From the NCBI GenBank assembly GCA_044347745.1, contig JBIKUD010000007.1:35463-99462 (forward strand): 64,000 bases of DNA, in the 5' to 3' direction. Source of the DNA: JAIBBV01 sp044347745 (GTDB taxonomy: Bacteria > Bdellovibrionota_C > UBA2361 > JAFLCA01). A model generated the notes under the pieces. The model was not told where the DNA came from, made no database searches, and saw only the letters and a program-made list of their open reading frames with translations. Shown here one piece after another: positions 35,744 to 43,317 of the stretch. Made by a program: the position numbers and the translations under genes. The first letter of the stretch is position 1; every line of letters starts with the position of its first letter.

Positions 35744-36331
35744 TTAACGTCGCAAAAGCTTGATGTAACGCAGTGTTTCTTGAGCTGCGTTGGTGAAAAG
35801 CTTGGGGCTTCGATTGATCTTGGTCATAAGCATGCCGCCTTCCATAACCGCCATACATAAATCCGCAAGCGCGTCGGGATTGGCCGCTGGATCAAGCTCC
35901 TTAGCTGCCCGGCGTTCAGCGAAAAATCTGGCAAGCTGACTGGTGCTCCATTCAAAAAATGTCTTTACCGCTAAGCGCAAATGCTCCTGCTCGGCGGTAA
36001 TATCATTTCCGATTGTTCCCAGAGGACACGACAACTCACACTCGGTTGCAGTTTGAAACTTAATGTATCTTCCGAACCAACTGTCAAAGTCTTCCCAAGA
36101 TTTAAATGTGTAGTTCGAATCAACTTGGCCACTTCGAATAACTTCTTGCAGATACTCGACAACAGCCAGGACCAAACCTTCTTTATTCTTAAAATAATGA
36201 GCAAACTGCCCCTTTCCAGCCTCGGCCCGTTTCAGTACCTCATCAATACTGGTTCCCTTCACTCCCTGGAGGTGAAAAAGCTCTAAAGCTGCTTCAACAA
36301 TTCGTTGCTTCGAACTTTTTAACTCACTCAT
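35744..36331 (-). CDS. TetR/AcrR-family repressor
   Basis: A 195-residue repressor. The HTH (about 9-55) reads SKQRIVEAALELFHLQGVKG and EAGKGQFAHYFKNKEGLVLA. The helical C-terminal domain includes CELSCPLGTIGNDI, a pattern common in TetR proteins of the NemR/DUF1428-associated type. Two copies of the same 16-bp operator flank its promoter and that of the divergent gene, so it very probably represses itself and the DUF1428/AHSA1 pair. Confidence 0.92.
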   Translation of the reverse strand: MSELKSSKQRIVEAALELFHLQGVKGTSIDEVLKRAEAGKGQFAHYFKNKEGLVLAVVEYLQEVIRSGQVDSNYTFKSWEDFDSWFGRYIKFQTATECELSCPLGTIGNDITAEQEHLRLAVKTFFEWSTSQLARFFAERRAAKELDPAANPDALADLCMAVMEGGMLMTKINRSPKLFTNAAQETLRYIKLLRR

Positions 36332-36346
36332 TTTAACCCAGCACGT

Positions 36347-36362
36347 TGTACTAATTGGTATA
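36347..36362. promoter_or_regulatory. TetR operator copy 1
   Basis: TGTACTAATTGGTATA, a near-palindrome just upstream of the TetR ATG and overlapping a TATTAT -10-like element on the minus strand (36360-36365). It differs from operator copy 2 at two positions. Confidence 0.75.
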
Positions 36363-36412
36363 ATACTATCGCATATGTTTTAAAAGAACTAGTTATTATT
36401 GCCTTTATTTGG

Positions 36413-36441
36413 TTGACATTCATCTATAAGCGCTGTACTAT
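36413..36441 (+). promoter_or_regulatory. sigma-70-type promoter of the DUF1428 gene
   Basis: TTGACA (36413-36418), 17 bases, TACTAT (36436-36441). The -35 is perfect and the spacing ideal; the predicted start near 36448 leaves about 33 bases before the ATG. Operator copy 2 covers the -10. Confidence 0.8.
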
Positions 36442-36449
36442 TTGGTACA
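36434..36449. promoter_or_regulatory. TetR operator copy 2
   Basis: TGTACTATTTGGTACA: TGTAC and GTACA arms around six bases, the same site as at 36347-36362. It covers the -10 and start of the plus-strand promoter, so bound repressor would block polymerase. Confidence 0.8.
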
Positions 36450-36480
36450 TTCTTTCTTACCTTCATTTGGAGAGCCTGCA

Positions 36481-36846
36481 ATGGGATATGTTGATGGATA
36501 CGTACTACCCCTCCCTAAAAAACACATTAAAACCTTCCAACGTATTGCAACTGCTGCGGGCAACATTTGGATAAAGCATGGCGCGCTCGACTACAAGGAA
36601 TGTATTGGTGACGATTTAAAAGTGAAGGGTATGACGTCTTTTACCTCTTCATGCAAAGCCAAGGCTTCCGAAACCGTTGTGTTTGCTTTTGTCACTTATA
36701 AATCAAAAAAACATCGCGATAGTGTAAATGCAAAAGTGATGAAGGATCCCCAATTACATGCGCTCTGTAATGAGAAAAATGTGCCGTTTGACGTCAAAAG
36801 GATGATCTACGGTGGATTCAAAGTTATTGTTACGCGCTCTAAGTAA
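36481..36846 (+). CDS. DUF1428 family protein
   Basis: A 121-residue protein of the DUF1428 family (dimeric ferredoxin-like fold, function unknown). The start at 36481 follows GGAGAGCC; the opening MGYVDGYVLPLPKKHI and the later MKDPQLHALC and PFDVKRMIYGGFKVIV are family landmarks. It is the first gene behind the operator-covered promoter and is followed 42 bases later by the AHSA1-type gene. These small proteins often travel with TetR and SRPBCC genes, as here. Confidence 0.9.
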   Translation: MGYVDGYVLPLPKKHIKTFQRIATAAGNIWIKHGALDYKECIGDDLKVKGMTSFTSSCKAKASETVVFAFVTYKSKKHRDSVNAKVMKDPQLHALCNEKNVPFDVKRMIYGGFKVIVTRSK

Positions 36847-36888
36847 ACTGCTAAGTTTTGTATTTGTTCCTCAAAGTACGGAAACACT

Positions 36889-37341
36889 ATGCCGACCCAA
36901 TCGCCCCATACCATCAAACTTCATCGAGGACTGCGCGCCCCCGCCGAACGGGTCTACAGAGCGTTTATTGAGCCAGCGGCGCAAATAAGATGGACGCCTC
37001 CGTATGGGTACTTAGCCGAAATGCAACATAGTGATGTGCGAGTTGGCGGAGGCTACCGCATGTCTTTTACCAACTTTCGAACCAAAGAAACCCACTCATT
37101 CGGCGGGACGTATAAAGAGCTAACTCCATTCCAGTGCATACGCTATTCGGACAGATTTGATGACCCTTCAATGCAAAACGAAATGCAAGTGACTGTTACC
37201 TTTACCCCTGTCACCTGCGGTACAGAACTCACCATTATTCAGGAAAACATACCCGCTCAAATTCCTGCGGAGATGTGCTACTTGGGCTGGCAGGAGTCAC
37301 TCTTGCAGCTTGCGCAGTTGGTTGAGCCTGAGATTCCCTAA
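36889..37341 (+). CDS. AHSA1-type SRPBCC protein
   Basis: A 150-residue protein of the activator-of-Hsp90 homologue 1-like SRPBCC group. It opens HTIKLHRGLRAPAERVYRAF and has the signature VRVGGGYRMSFTNF and GGTYKELTPFQCIRYSDRFD, then TELTIIQENIPAQIP and a C-terminal GWQESLLQLAQLVE helix. Bacterial members bind small ligands; no chaperone role should be assumed. Likely second gene of the TetR-repressed unit. Confidence 0.9.
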   Translation: MPTQSPHTIKLHRGLRAPAERVYRAFIEPAAQIRWTPPYGYLAEMQHSDVRVGGGYRMSFTNFRTKETHSFGGTYKELTPFQCIRYSDRFDDPSMQNEMQVTVTFTPVTCGTELTIIQENIPAQIPAEMCYLGWQESLLQLAQLVEPEIP

Positions 37342-37374
37342 AAGATCCAGCTCTCTCGGATGCAGCAACGGCGC

Positions 37375-38310
37375 TTAGTTAACGCCTAAGATGCCCACAC
37401 GCCCTACAATTGAGAAGCGAAAGCGTGTTGCGCTTAAATCTTGGCGGGGCTCTCCATCAATCTGCACCGGCAAGTTACTAGCTCCGAAAGTTTCAAGTTC
37501 CCAAGCGTCGGCACTGCCGAAGGGCTTTAGTGAAAGCGGGGAGATTTTAGCACCAAGCACCATTCTACTGTAATCAAGCAGGGAGCCAACCGAAACAGCT
37601 TCTAATAGGTTATCTTCTGCCGAGCTTTCTAGGTTGGATTTTCCTAGCCCAAGCATGGATTGAATGTTGGCAATTACGAGACTCTTAGTTCCCGACAGTA
37701 CTAACTTTTGAGCAGTATCAAGATTAGTAAGAACTGTGCCTGGCGGAATTTGGTAAGCCACATGCCGCATGCCAGCTAATCCATAAGCCAAGCGATTACT
37801 CCATACCCCACGATACTTTAGAAACAAACCCTGACTGCGCATGCGGGAGAAGGTCTCGACGACCATCCCATCAAATCCAAATGAAATATAATTTAGAAAG
37901 TAGGACTTTACTCCATTATTTGCTTCAAGCATCCCAAGGGCGAACGATTTGGGTTGAAGGCTACTAAAAAAGTTCACACAAAATTGTGGGTTAAAAAATG
38001 CCGGCAGCGGAGGCATACCGAGCTCTCTGCCTAAGTCATTTCCCGTGCCAAGTGGCAAAAATCCTATCCGCCTATGGGTTTGAAAATTACCAATTAAACG
38101 CGAGATAGTGCCGTCTCCTCCCCCAATTACCACTGTGTCGGCTGAATGAGCCTCGGCAATTTGCTGATCTATATTGGCTGGATCTAGCACCGCAACCCGT
38201 ATATCAGGAGCCGTGCGAGCAAAGTTAAGGAGCCCTTCAATAACGCGCGCGGTGCCTTGCCCTCCAGATTTAGCATTGAGAAGAAAAAAGATGCGGGCGT
38301 CAGATGACAT
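37375..38310 (-). CDS. diacylglycerol-kinase/YegS-family lipid kinase
   Basis: A 311-residue kinase of the DAGK catalytic domain family, phosphorylating a lipid or sphingoid alcohol. It begins FFLLNAKSGGQGTARVIEGL, has the nucleotide loop VVIGGGDGTISRLIG (about 59-73) and GFLPLGTGNDLGRELGMPPL (about 82-101), then the C-terminal beta domain with FGASNLPVQIDGEP. It is complete and normal in length. It sits alone between convergent neighbours; substrate is not predictable. Confidence 0.9.
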   Translation of the reverse strand: MSSDARIFFLLNAKSGGQGTARVIEGLLNFARTAPDIRVAVLDPANIDQQIAEAHSADTVVIGGGDGTISRLIGNFQTHRRIGFLPLGTGNDLGRELGMPPLPAFFNPQFCVNFFSSLQPKSFALGMLEANNGVKSYFLNYISFGFDGMVVETFSRMRSQGLFLKYRGVWSNRLAYGLAGMRHVAYQIPPGTVLTNLDTAQKLVLSGTKSLVIANIQSMLGLGKSNLESSAEDNLLEAVSVGSLLDYSRMVLGAKISPLSLKPFGSADAWELETFGASNLPVQIDGEPRQDLSATRFRFSIVGRVGILGVN

Positions 38311-38374
38311 TAGATTAGCTTTTTAAAGAATTGATTTCATGAAGCTTCAACTTCGAGCAGCAATCACTGAGGAG

Positions 38375-39490
38375 CTACACTAATTTTTCGAGAACGCTTA
38401 GAGCAGGAACGAGTCTAATTCCGCCTGACACCCGCTCGGCATCCGGTTCTAAATCTTGCACCAGCTGAATTGCTTCGGCTTCAGGAAAACGTTTTGCAAA
38501 ATACTTTAACGAACTATCAATTTCGGTGTCGGATTTTTTGCACTCAATGAGAGTGGCCACTTTTCCATTTTCGGAAAGGGCAAAATCAACTTCGCGCCCA
38601 GTTGAATCGCGCACATAGGAAAGCTCAAGGTCCCTTCCAAATACATCTTGCTGATAATGCACCCACTTTAATAAATGCCCTGCTACTAAGTTTTCAAAGC
38701 GCGGCCCCTGCTTTTCCACTACTGACCAATTATAGAGGTAGTATTTCTGGGATTTTCGAAGGGCCTTAATTTTGGACGAAGCAAGCGGGGCGATCCGAAA
38801 CACTGCGTACAATCTCTCCAGAGCTGCAAGCCAGCGCTCAATGGTTTTGTGCGCTACCTGCAAGTCCTCCCGAAGACCATTAATTGACAACGGACTTCCT
38901 ACCAGTTCTGGAAGTCGCATAGCAAGTAGCTCTAATTTGCCTAGATCCTCGATTTGTTCAAGCGTTCGCACCTCTTCCTGAATTAAACGCACCCGGTACT
39001 CCCGAGCCCATCTCCTCGCCTCGTCCACAGAGCCAGAAAAGTACGGCTCAGGGAATCCTCCGCGATCGAGCAGTTCTTGCAAGCCAGCGTTTGATTTTAT
39101 TCCTAACTCGCTGACGGAAAAAGGATGGAGTCTTAACAGGTGGTATCTGCCTTGCAAAGAGTCGCCACCTTTCTGGAACAGATCGAGCTTGGCGCTACCT
39201 GTGACTAAAATTTTAAAAGATCTTTTTGGGTCATCAAACACCCCCTTCATGTAAGATTTCCAACTTCTAAATTTGTGAATTTCATCGAACATCACAATTT
39301 GCTTCGCAGGGAAACTCTGCTTGAGGATGCTCTCGCGCCCACTTGCAACATCCCAGCTGAGGTAGCCAGCTAAATCTGGATCTAAAAATTCTTTACCTAA
39401 GGTGGTTTTACCTACTTGCCTTGGGCCAGCTATAAAGACCATTTTTTTGCCCAAATCTTTAGCAATTATATCAAACAGATAGCGCTTCAT
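38375..39490 (-). CDS. AAA ATPase with DUF4143 domain
   Basis: A 371-residue P-loop ATPase of the DUF4143 group, common mobile-type genes of unclear function. Walker A is AGPRQVGKTT (about 21-30), Walker B IVMFDEIHK (about 65-73), sensor LVTGSAKLD. The C-terminal DUF4143 part includes FENLVAGHLLKWVHY and the PD-(D/E)XK-like STGREVDFALSENGKVATLI ending in ECKKS. The start codon is only 3 bases from a 60-bp palindrome that displaces any ribosome site, suggesting self-control. Confidence 0.9.
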   Translation of the reverse strand: MKRYLFDIIAKDLGKKMVFIAGPRQVGKTTLGKEFLDPDLAGYLSWDVASGRESILKQSFPAKQIVMFDEIHKFRSWKSYMKGVFDDPKRSFKILVTGSAKLDLFQKGGDSLQGRYHLLRLHPFSVSELGIKSNAGLQELLDRGGFPEPYFSGSVDEARRWAREYRVRLIQEEVRTLEQIEDLGKLELLAMRLPELVGSPLSINGLREDLQVAHKTIERWLAALERLYAVFRIAPLASSKIKALRKSQKYYLYNWSVVEKQGPRFENLVAGHLLKWVHYQQDVFGRDLELSYVRDSTGREVDFALSENGKVATLIECKKSDTEIDSSLKYFAKRFPEAEAIQLVQDLEPDAERVSGGIRLVPALSVLEKLV

Positions 39491-39493
39491 CAG

Positions 39494-39553
39494 AGTAATT
39501 TAACATATATGTGAAATTACATCAATGTAATTTCACATATATGTTAAATTACT
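39494..39553. repeat. perfect 29-bp inverted repeat abutting the DUF4143 gene start
   Basis: Two 29-base arms (39494-39522 and 39525-39553) are exact reverse complements around a CA spacer. Each arm is itself a near-palindrome centred on ACATATATGT. It covers the region where promoter or ribosome site of the ATPase gene should be, so it is probably a double operator, or a hairpin in the 5' leader. Confidence 0.9.
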
Positions 39554-39687
39554 TGAGCTTAAGGCACAAAGACCTCGGACCTCCAAAAAAATGAAAGTAT
39601 TTTAATAGGTTAGCTAACGCAAGTGCCTTATGTTTCACTGAACGCAATAAGCTGGGACAAGCCAAAATTGTCTCGGCAAAGCACAGC

Positions 39688-41592
39688 CTACGGATCAACA
39701 CACAGATAGGTATAGCCTTCAAGGGCGTCGCGATAGCGCTTCTGAATTTTGGCAGAGTCCTCGGGCGAAATGCGACCTTCCCGCAGTGCCCGCTCTACCG
39801 ACAAACGCAGGCGTTCAACTAAATCTTGCTGATCGTACTGCACATAGCTCAGCGCCTCCCGCACCGTGTCTCCCTCGACAACGTGAGTAAAATGCACTTC
39901 GCCTTCCTCGTCAAAATCAACATGCACCGCGTTGGTATCGCCAAATAAATTATGAAGATCACCCAATATTTCTTGGTAAGCGCCGACTAAAAACATCCCA
40001 ATGTAATAAGGTTCATTTGGTTTCACCTGATGCAATGTTAAAAAATTACTGACGTCTTTAAGGTCAATAAAGCGATCAACCTTACCATCACTATCGCAGG
40101 TCATATCGGCCAACGTCGCCCGGCGAGTAGGCTCTTCCTTCAAACGTTGCAGCGGCATAATTGGGAAAAGCTGATCTACTGCCCAAAAATCGGGCATGGA
40201 TTGAAATACGCTAAAATTACAAAAGTACGTGTCGCGCAGCTCTTCATTAAGGCGCTCAATTTCTTCTGGGACAATTTTGAGCCCACCCGCAATTTTTCTT
40301 ATTTTCGCCATTAGATGCCAAAAACAGCTATCGGCGTAAGCCTTTTCTCTTAAGTTGAGGTCGCCATTGATGTACTTTTGCATCACCTCTTCTCGCAAGG
40401 CGACGGCATCATGCAGCACCTCACGACAATTTTTAATCGAAACATTGGCATACATTTCTTGAAAGTCTTTAAGCTTTTCGTGATCACTAGGCGGTACAGG
40501 CAGTTCAAGCACCACTTCCATAGCAGGCGCCACGTCAACCACTTGCACCACTAATATGGCATGATGAGCCACCAACGCACGTCCCGCTTCGGTAATAATG
40601 TCTGGCGCATTCGGAATTCCAGCATCTTGGCAGGCCTGGGAAATTGCATAAACCACATCTCTCGCATACTCTTCAATGGTGTAATCCATTGAAGCAGAAA
40701 AGTTAGTGCGCGACCCATCGTAATCAACTGCAACACCACCACCGACATCAAAAAAACACAGGGAAGGGCAAAGTTTAGCCACTTCGGTGTAAGTACGCGT
40801 CGCTTCTCTCAACACTTTTTTAATGGCGGTAATCGAGGTTATTTGGCTTCCGACATGGAAATGCAAAAGCTTCAGCCAATGGTCTTTGCCCTGTTTTTTG
40901 AGGCGGTCGATAGCCCAAACCATTTCGGGCGCTGTGAGTCCAAACTTGGCCTTGTCACCACCTGAAGATTCCCAATGACCGCTGCCTTTTGCGGCAGGCT
41001 TCATGCGAATACCAATTTCAGCCTCGACACCCAATTGGCTCGCAACCTCTAAGACCTGGTCAACTTCTGAAAGCTGCTCGATAATGATTATGGACCGCCT
41101 GCCAAAGCGCCGTCCCATTAACGCTAGCTCAATGTACTCTTTGTCCTTGTATCCGTTGCAGAGAAGCAACGCATTGGGAGTGTCATGAATAGCGAGCACA
41201 GCAATAAGTTCGGGCTTACTGCCCACCTCAAGTCCAAGCGCAAATTCTCGCCCGGCCTTGCGAATTGAATCAATCACGTGTTTTTGCTGATTTACCTTAA
41301 TGGGGAATACCCCCCTATAGGCCCCGGAATAATTGTGTTCTTTTATGGCGCTTTGAAATGCGAGTTGAAAACGCTTCACTCTATCGCGAATGATCCCGTC
41401 AAAGCGGACCAGCACGGGCACCTGAATGCCACGCTGCACAAGTGAACGCACTATATCATTAAAATTGACCTGTTTGCCGTTACGGTCTGGGCGAACAATC
41501 ACTTGCCCCTCAGCGTTTACGTCGAAGTACCCCTCACCCCAATTAGCAATTCCGTACAAATTTACGCTTTTGGAAACGTCCCATCCTTCCAT
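39688..41592 (-). CDS. speA: biosynthetic arginine decarboxylase
   Basis: Makes agmatine from arginine, the entry to polyamines. The 634-residue PLP enzyme has the start NLYGIANWGEGYFDVNAEGQ, the PLP Lys in VFPIKVNQQKHV (about residue 99), the glycine loops HVGSQ and FFDVGGGVAVDYDG, and TEAGRALVAHH. Length equals the SpeA family. No agmatinase or agmatine deiminase is adjacent. It stands alone. Confidence 0.97.
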   Translation of the reverse strand: MEGWDVSKSVNLYGIANWGEGYFDVNAEGQVIVRPDRNGKQVNFNDIVRSLVQRGIQVPVLVRFDGIIRDRVKRFQLAFQSAIKEHNYSGAYRGVFPIKVNQQKHVIDSIRKAGREFALGLEVGSKPELIAVLAIHDTPNALLLCNGYKDKEYIELALMGRRFGRRSIIIIEQLSEVDQVLEVASQLGVEAEIGIRMKPAAKGSGHWESSGGDKAKFGLTAPEMVWAIDRLKKQGKDHWLKLLHFHVGSQITSITAIKKVLREATRTYTEVAKLCPSLCFFDVGGGVAVDYDGSRTNFSASMDYTIEEYARDVVYAISQACQDAGIPNAPDIITEAGRALVAHHAILVVQVVDVAPAMEVVLELPVPPSDHEKLKDFQEMYANVSIKNCREVLHDAVALREEVMQKYINGDLNLREKAYADSCFWHLMAKIRKIAGGLKIVPEEIERLNEELRDTYFCNFSVFQSMPDFWAVDQLFPIMPLQRLKEEPTRRATLADMTCDSDGKVDRFIDLKDVSNFLTLHQVKPNEPYYIGMFLVGAYQEILGDLHNLFGDTNAVHVDFDEEGEVHFTHVVEGDTVREALSYVQYDQQDLVERLRLSVERALREGRISPEDSAKIQKRYRDALEGYTYLCVDP

Positions 41593-41682
41593 TTATCTGT
41601 CCTTTAGGTGAATCAAGGGTTGATCTTGCCGCCATGAATAATACAGTCTATTCCGATCTACAAGGGGAGACTCATTAAACTA

Positions 41683-42627
41683 ATGACTGAAGCACCCAAA
41701 AATAGCTCGAACTTCTACAATCTAGAAAAAGCTCTGGCCCTGCCCGCACAGCTTCGATTCGGTTGTAGCAGCTGGGTGTATCCAGGCTGGAAAGGGCTTG
41801 TCTATAAACGCCACTACAAAAGCGAAGCAGAATTTAAGCGCGAATGTTTGGCTGAATACGCTGCCCATCCGCTTTTTCGCAGCGTTGGCATTGATAGTTT
41901 TTATTACTCCCCACCCAAATCAAAGGCCCTGCAGCTGTATAGCCAACAAGTAGGGCCGAACTTTAAGTGGATTAGCAAAGTATGGGAACGAATAACGATC
42001 ACACACTATCCTTCGCATCCTCGATACGGAGCCTTTGCCGGCAAAAAAAATCCCGATTTTTTAAACGCTGACCTTTTTATCTCGCAGGTGCTAGAGCCTT
42101 GCACGAATCCGGAGATACGGCCCCACGTGGGTCCCTTCGTGTTTCAATTTTCGCCATTTGGTAGAAAAGTCCTGTCTCAAATTAATTTTCAAGGCCAGCT
42201 GGACAACTTTTTAGGCAAACTCCCAAAAGACTTCCAATATGCCGTCGAATTGCGAGACCCAGAGCTACTAAGCCCCGAATATTTCACGACGCTCAATCGG
42301 CATGGGGCCACGCACTGTTTTTCACATTGGAACTTTATGCCTCCGTTGCATGAGCAAATGCGGGCCGCAGCTACGGTTGGGGGCCTAAGTGCCCCCTTCT
42401 ATGTCGCTCGGCTTTTAACGCCCTTGGGCTTAAATTACTCAGAAGCAGTTGAGGCATTTCAGCCCTACACGCAAATTCAAGCGCCCAACCAACAAATGCG
42501 TAAAGACACTCTGCGCCTAGCAAAACGGGCCTTAGAGAGGGGATTTGATGCCTATGTTATTGTCAATAATCGCTCAGAAGGCTGCTCGCCGATGACCATT
42601 GCAGACTTGGTTGAACAGCTAGCTTAA
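41683..42627 (+). CDS. DUF72 family protein
   Basis: A 314-residue TIM-barrel-like protein of DUF72 (YecE family). The signature LRFGCSSWVYPGWKGLVYKR (about 24-43) and RSVGIDSFYYSPP are seen, then VELRDPELLSPEYF and the C-terminal FDAYVIVNNRSEGCSPMTIA. Its function is unknown. It converges on pcm with a 4-base overlap of the two stops. Confidence 0.9.
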   Translation: MTEAPKNSSNFYNLEKALALPAQLRFGCSSWVYPGWKGLVYKRHYKSEAEFKRECLAEYAAHPLFRSVGIDSFYYSPPKSKALQLYSQQVGPNFKWISKVWERITITHYPSHPRYGAFAGKKNPDFLNADLFISQVLEPCTNPEIRPHVGPFVFQFSPFGRKVLSQINFQGQLDNFLGKLPKDFQYAVELRDPELLSPEYFTTLNRHGATHCFSHWNFMPPLHEQMRAAATVGGLSAPFYVARLLTPLGLNYSEAVEAFQPYTQIQAPNQQMRKDTLRLAKRALERGFDAYVIVNNRSEGCSPMTIADLVEQLA

Positions 42628-43274
42628 TGATGATTGCGCTCATCTTTTAGGGGCACAAAACGAACTGCCCCAAGCTCTTGGGAGATCAGCCCCTCGGGCG
42701 TTTTCTCTATAAAACAAAGGCACTGATCGTCGTCGCCAATCGGCAAAATCATTCGACCACCAGTTTTTAATTGTTTCACTAAATCGCGCGGAATCTCGCG
42801 GGCTGCGGCCGAGACAATAATCACATCAAAGGGCGCTCGATCTGGCCAACCAAGCCAGCCGTTCGAGGACCGGCATTCAACATTGTCATATCCAATTCCT
42901 TTGAGCAGCTGTTCAGCTTTTACCGCCAGGTTTGGATCAAGCTCGACTGAGCACACGCTGCTGGCAATCTCCGCCAGAAGCGCTGTTTGATACCCCGTAC
43001 CGGTTCCAACTTCCAAAACTCGATCAGTTGGCGTTACGCGCACGCTTTCCAGCATCAAGGCCACTATGTAGGGCTGGGAAAGCGCCTGGTCGGGGCCTAT
43101 GGAAATAGCAGCATCAGCATAAGCCTCTGCCCATTTTTGCTCGGGAAGAAAAAAATGACGCGGCACCTTTTTCATGGCCTCGAGCACCGCTTCATCGCTT
43201 ATGCCCCTCGCAAGCAATTGCTGCTCGACCATCTGCTGCCTCTGCTGTTGAAAGCGCCCGTACTGTTCACTCAT
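42624..43274 (-). CDS. pcm: protein-L-isoaspartate O-methyltransferase
   Basis: SAM-dependent repair of isoaspartyl residues. The 216 residues contain the Pcm-specific MLESVRVTPTDRVLEVGTGT, the SAM loop EVGTGTGYQTALLAEI (about 91-106), VSAAAREIPRDLVKQLKTGG and RMILPIGDDDQ. It is usually next to surE and nlpD; here it is not. The DUF72 gene on the other strand overlaps its last bases. Confidence 0.95.
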   Translation of the reverse strand: MSEQYGRFQQQRQQMVEQQLLARGISDEAVLEAMKKVPRHFFLPEQKWAEAYADAAISIGPDQALSQPYIVALMLESVRVTPTDRVLEVGTGTGYQTALLAEIASSVCSVELDPNLAVKAEQLLKGIGYDNVECRSSNGWLGWPDRAPFDVIIVSAAAREIPRDLVKQLKTGGRMILPIGDDDQCLCFIEKTPEGLISQELGAVRFVPLKDERNHH

Positions 43275-43317
43275 TAACTTCGCTCAGTAATACCTTATGC
43301 TGAAGAATATCATGTGC

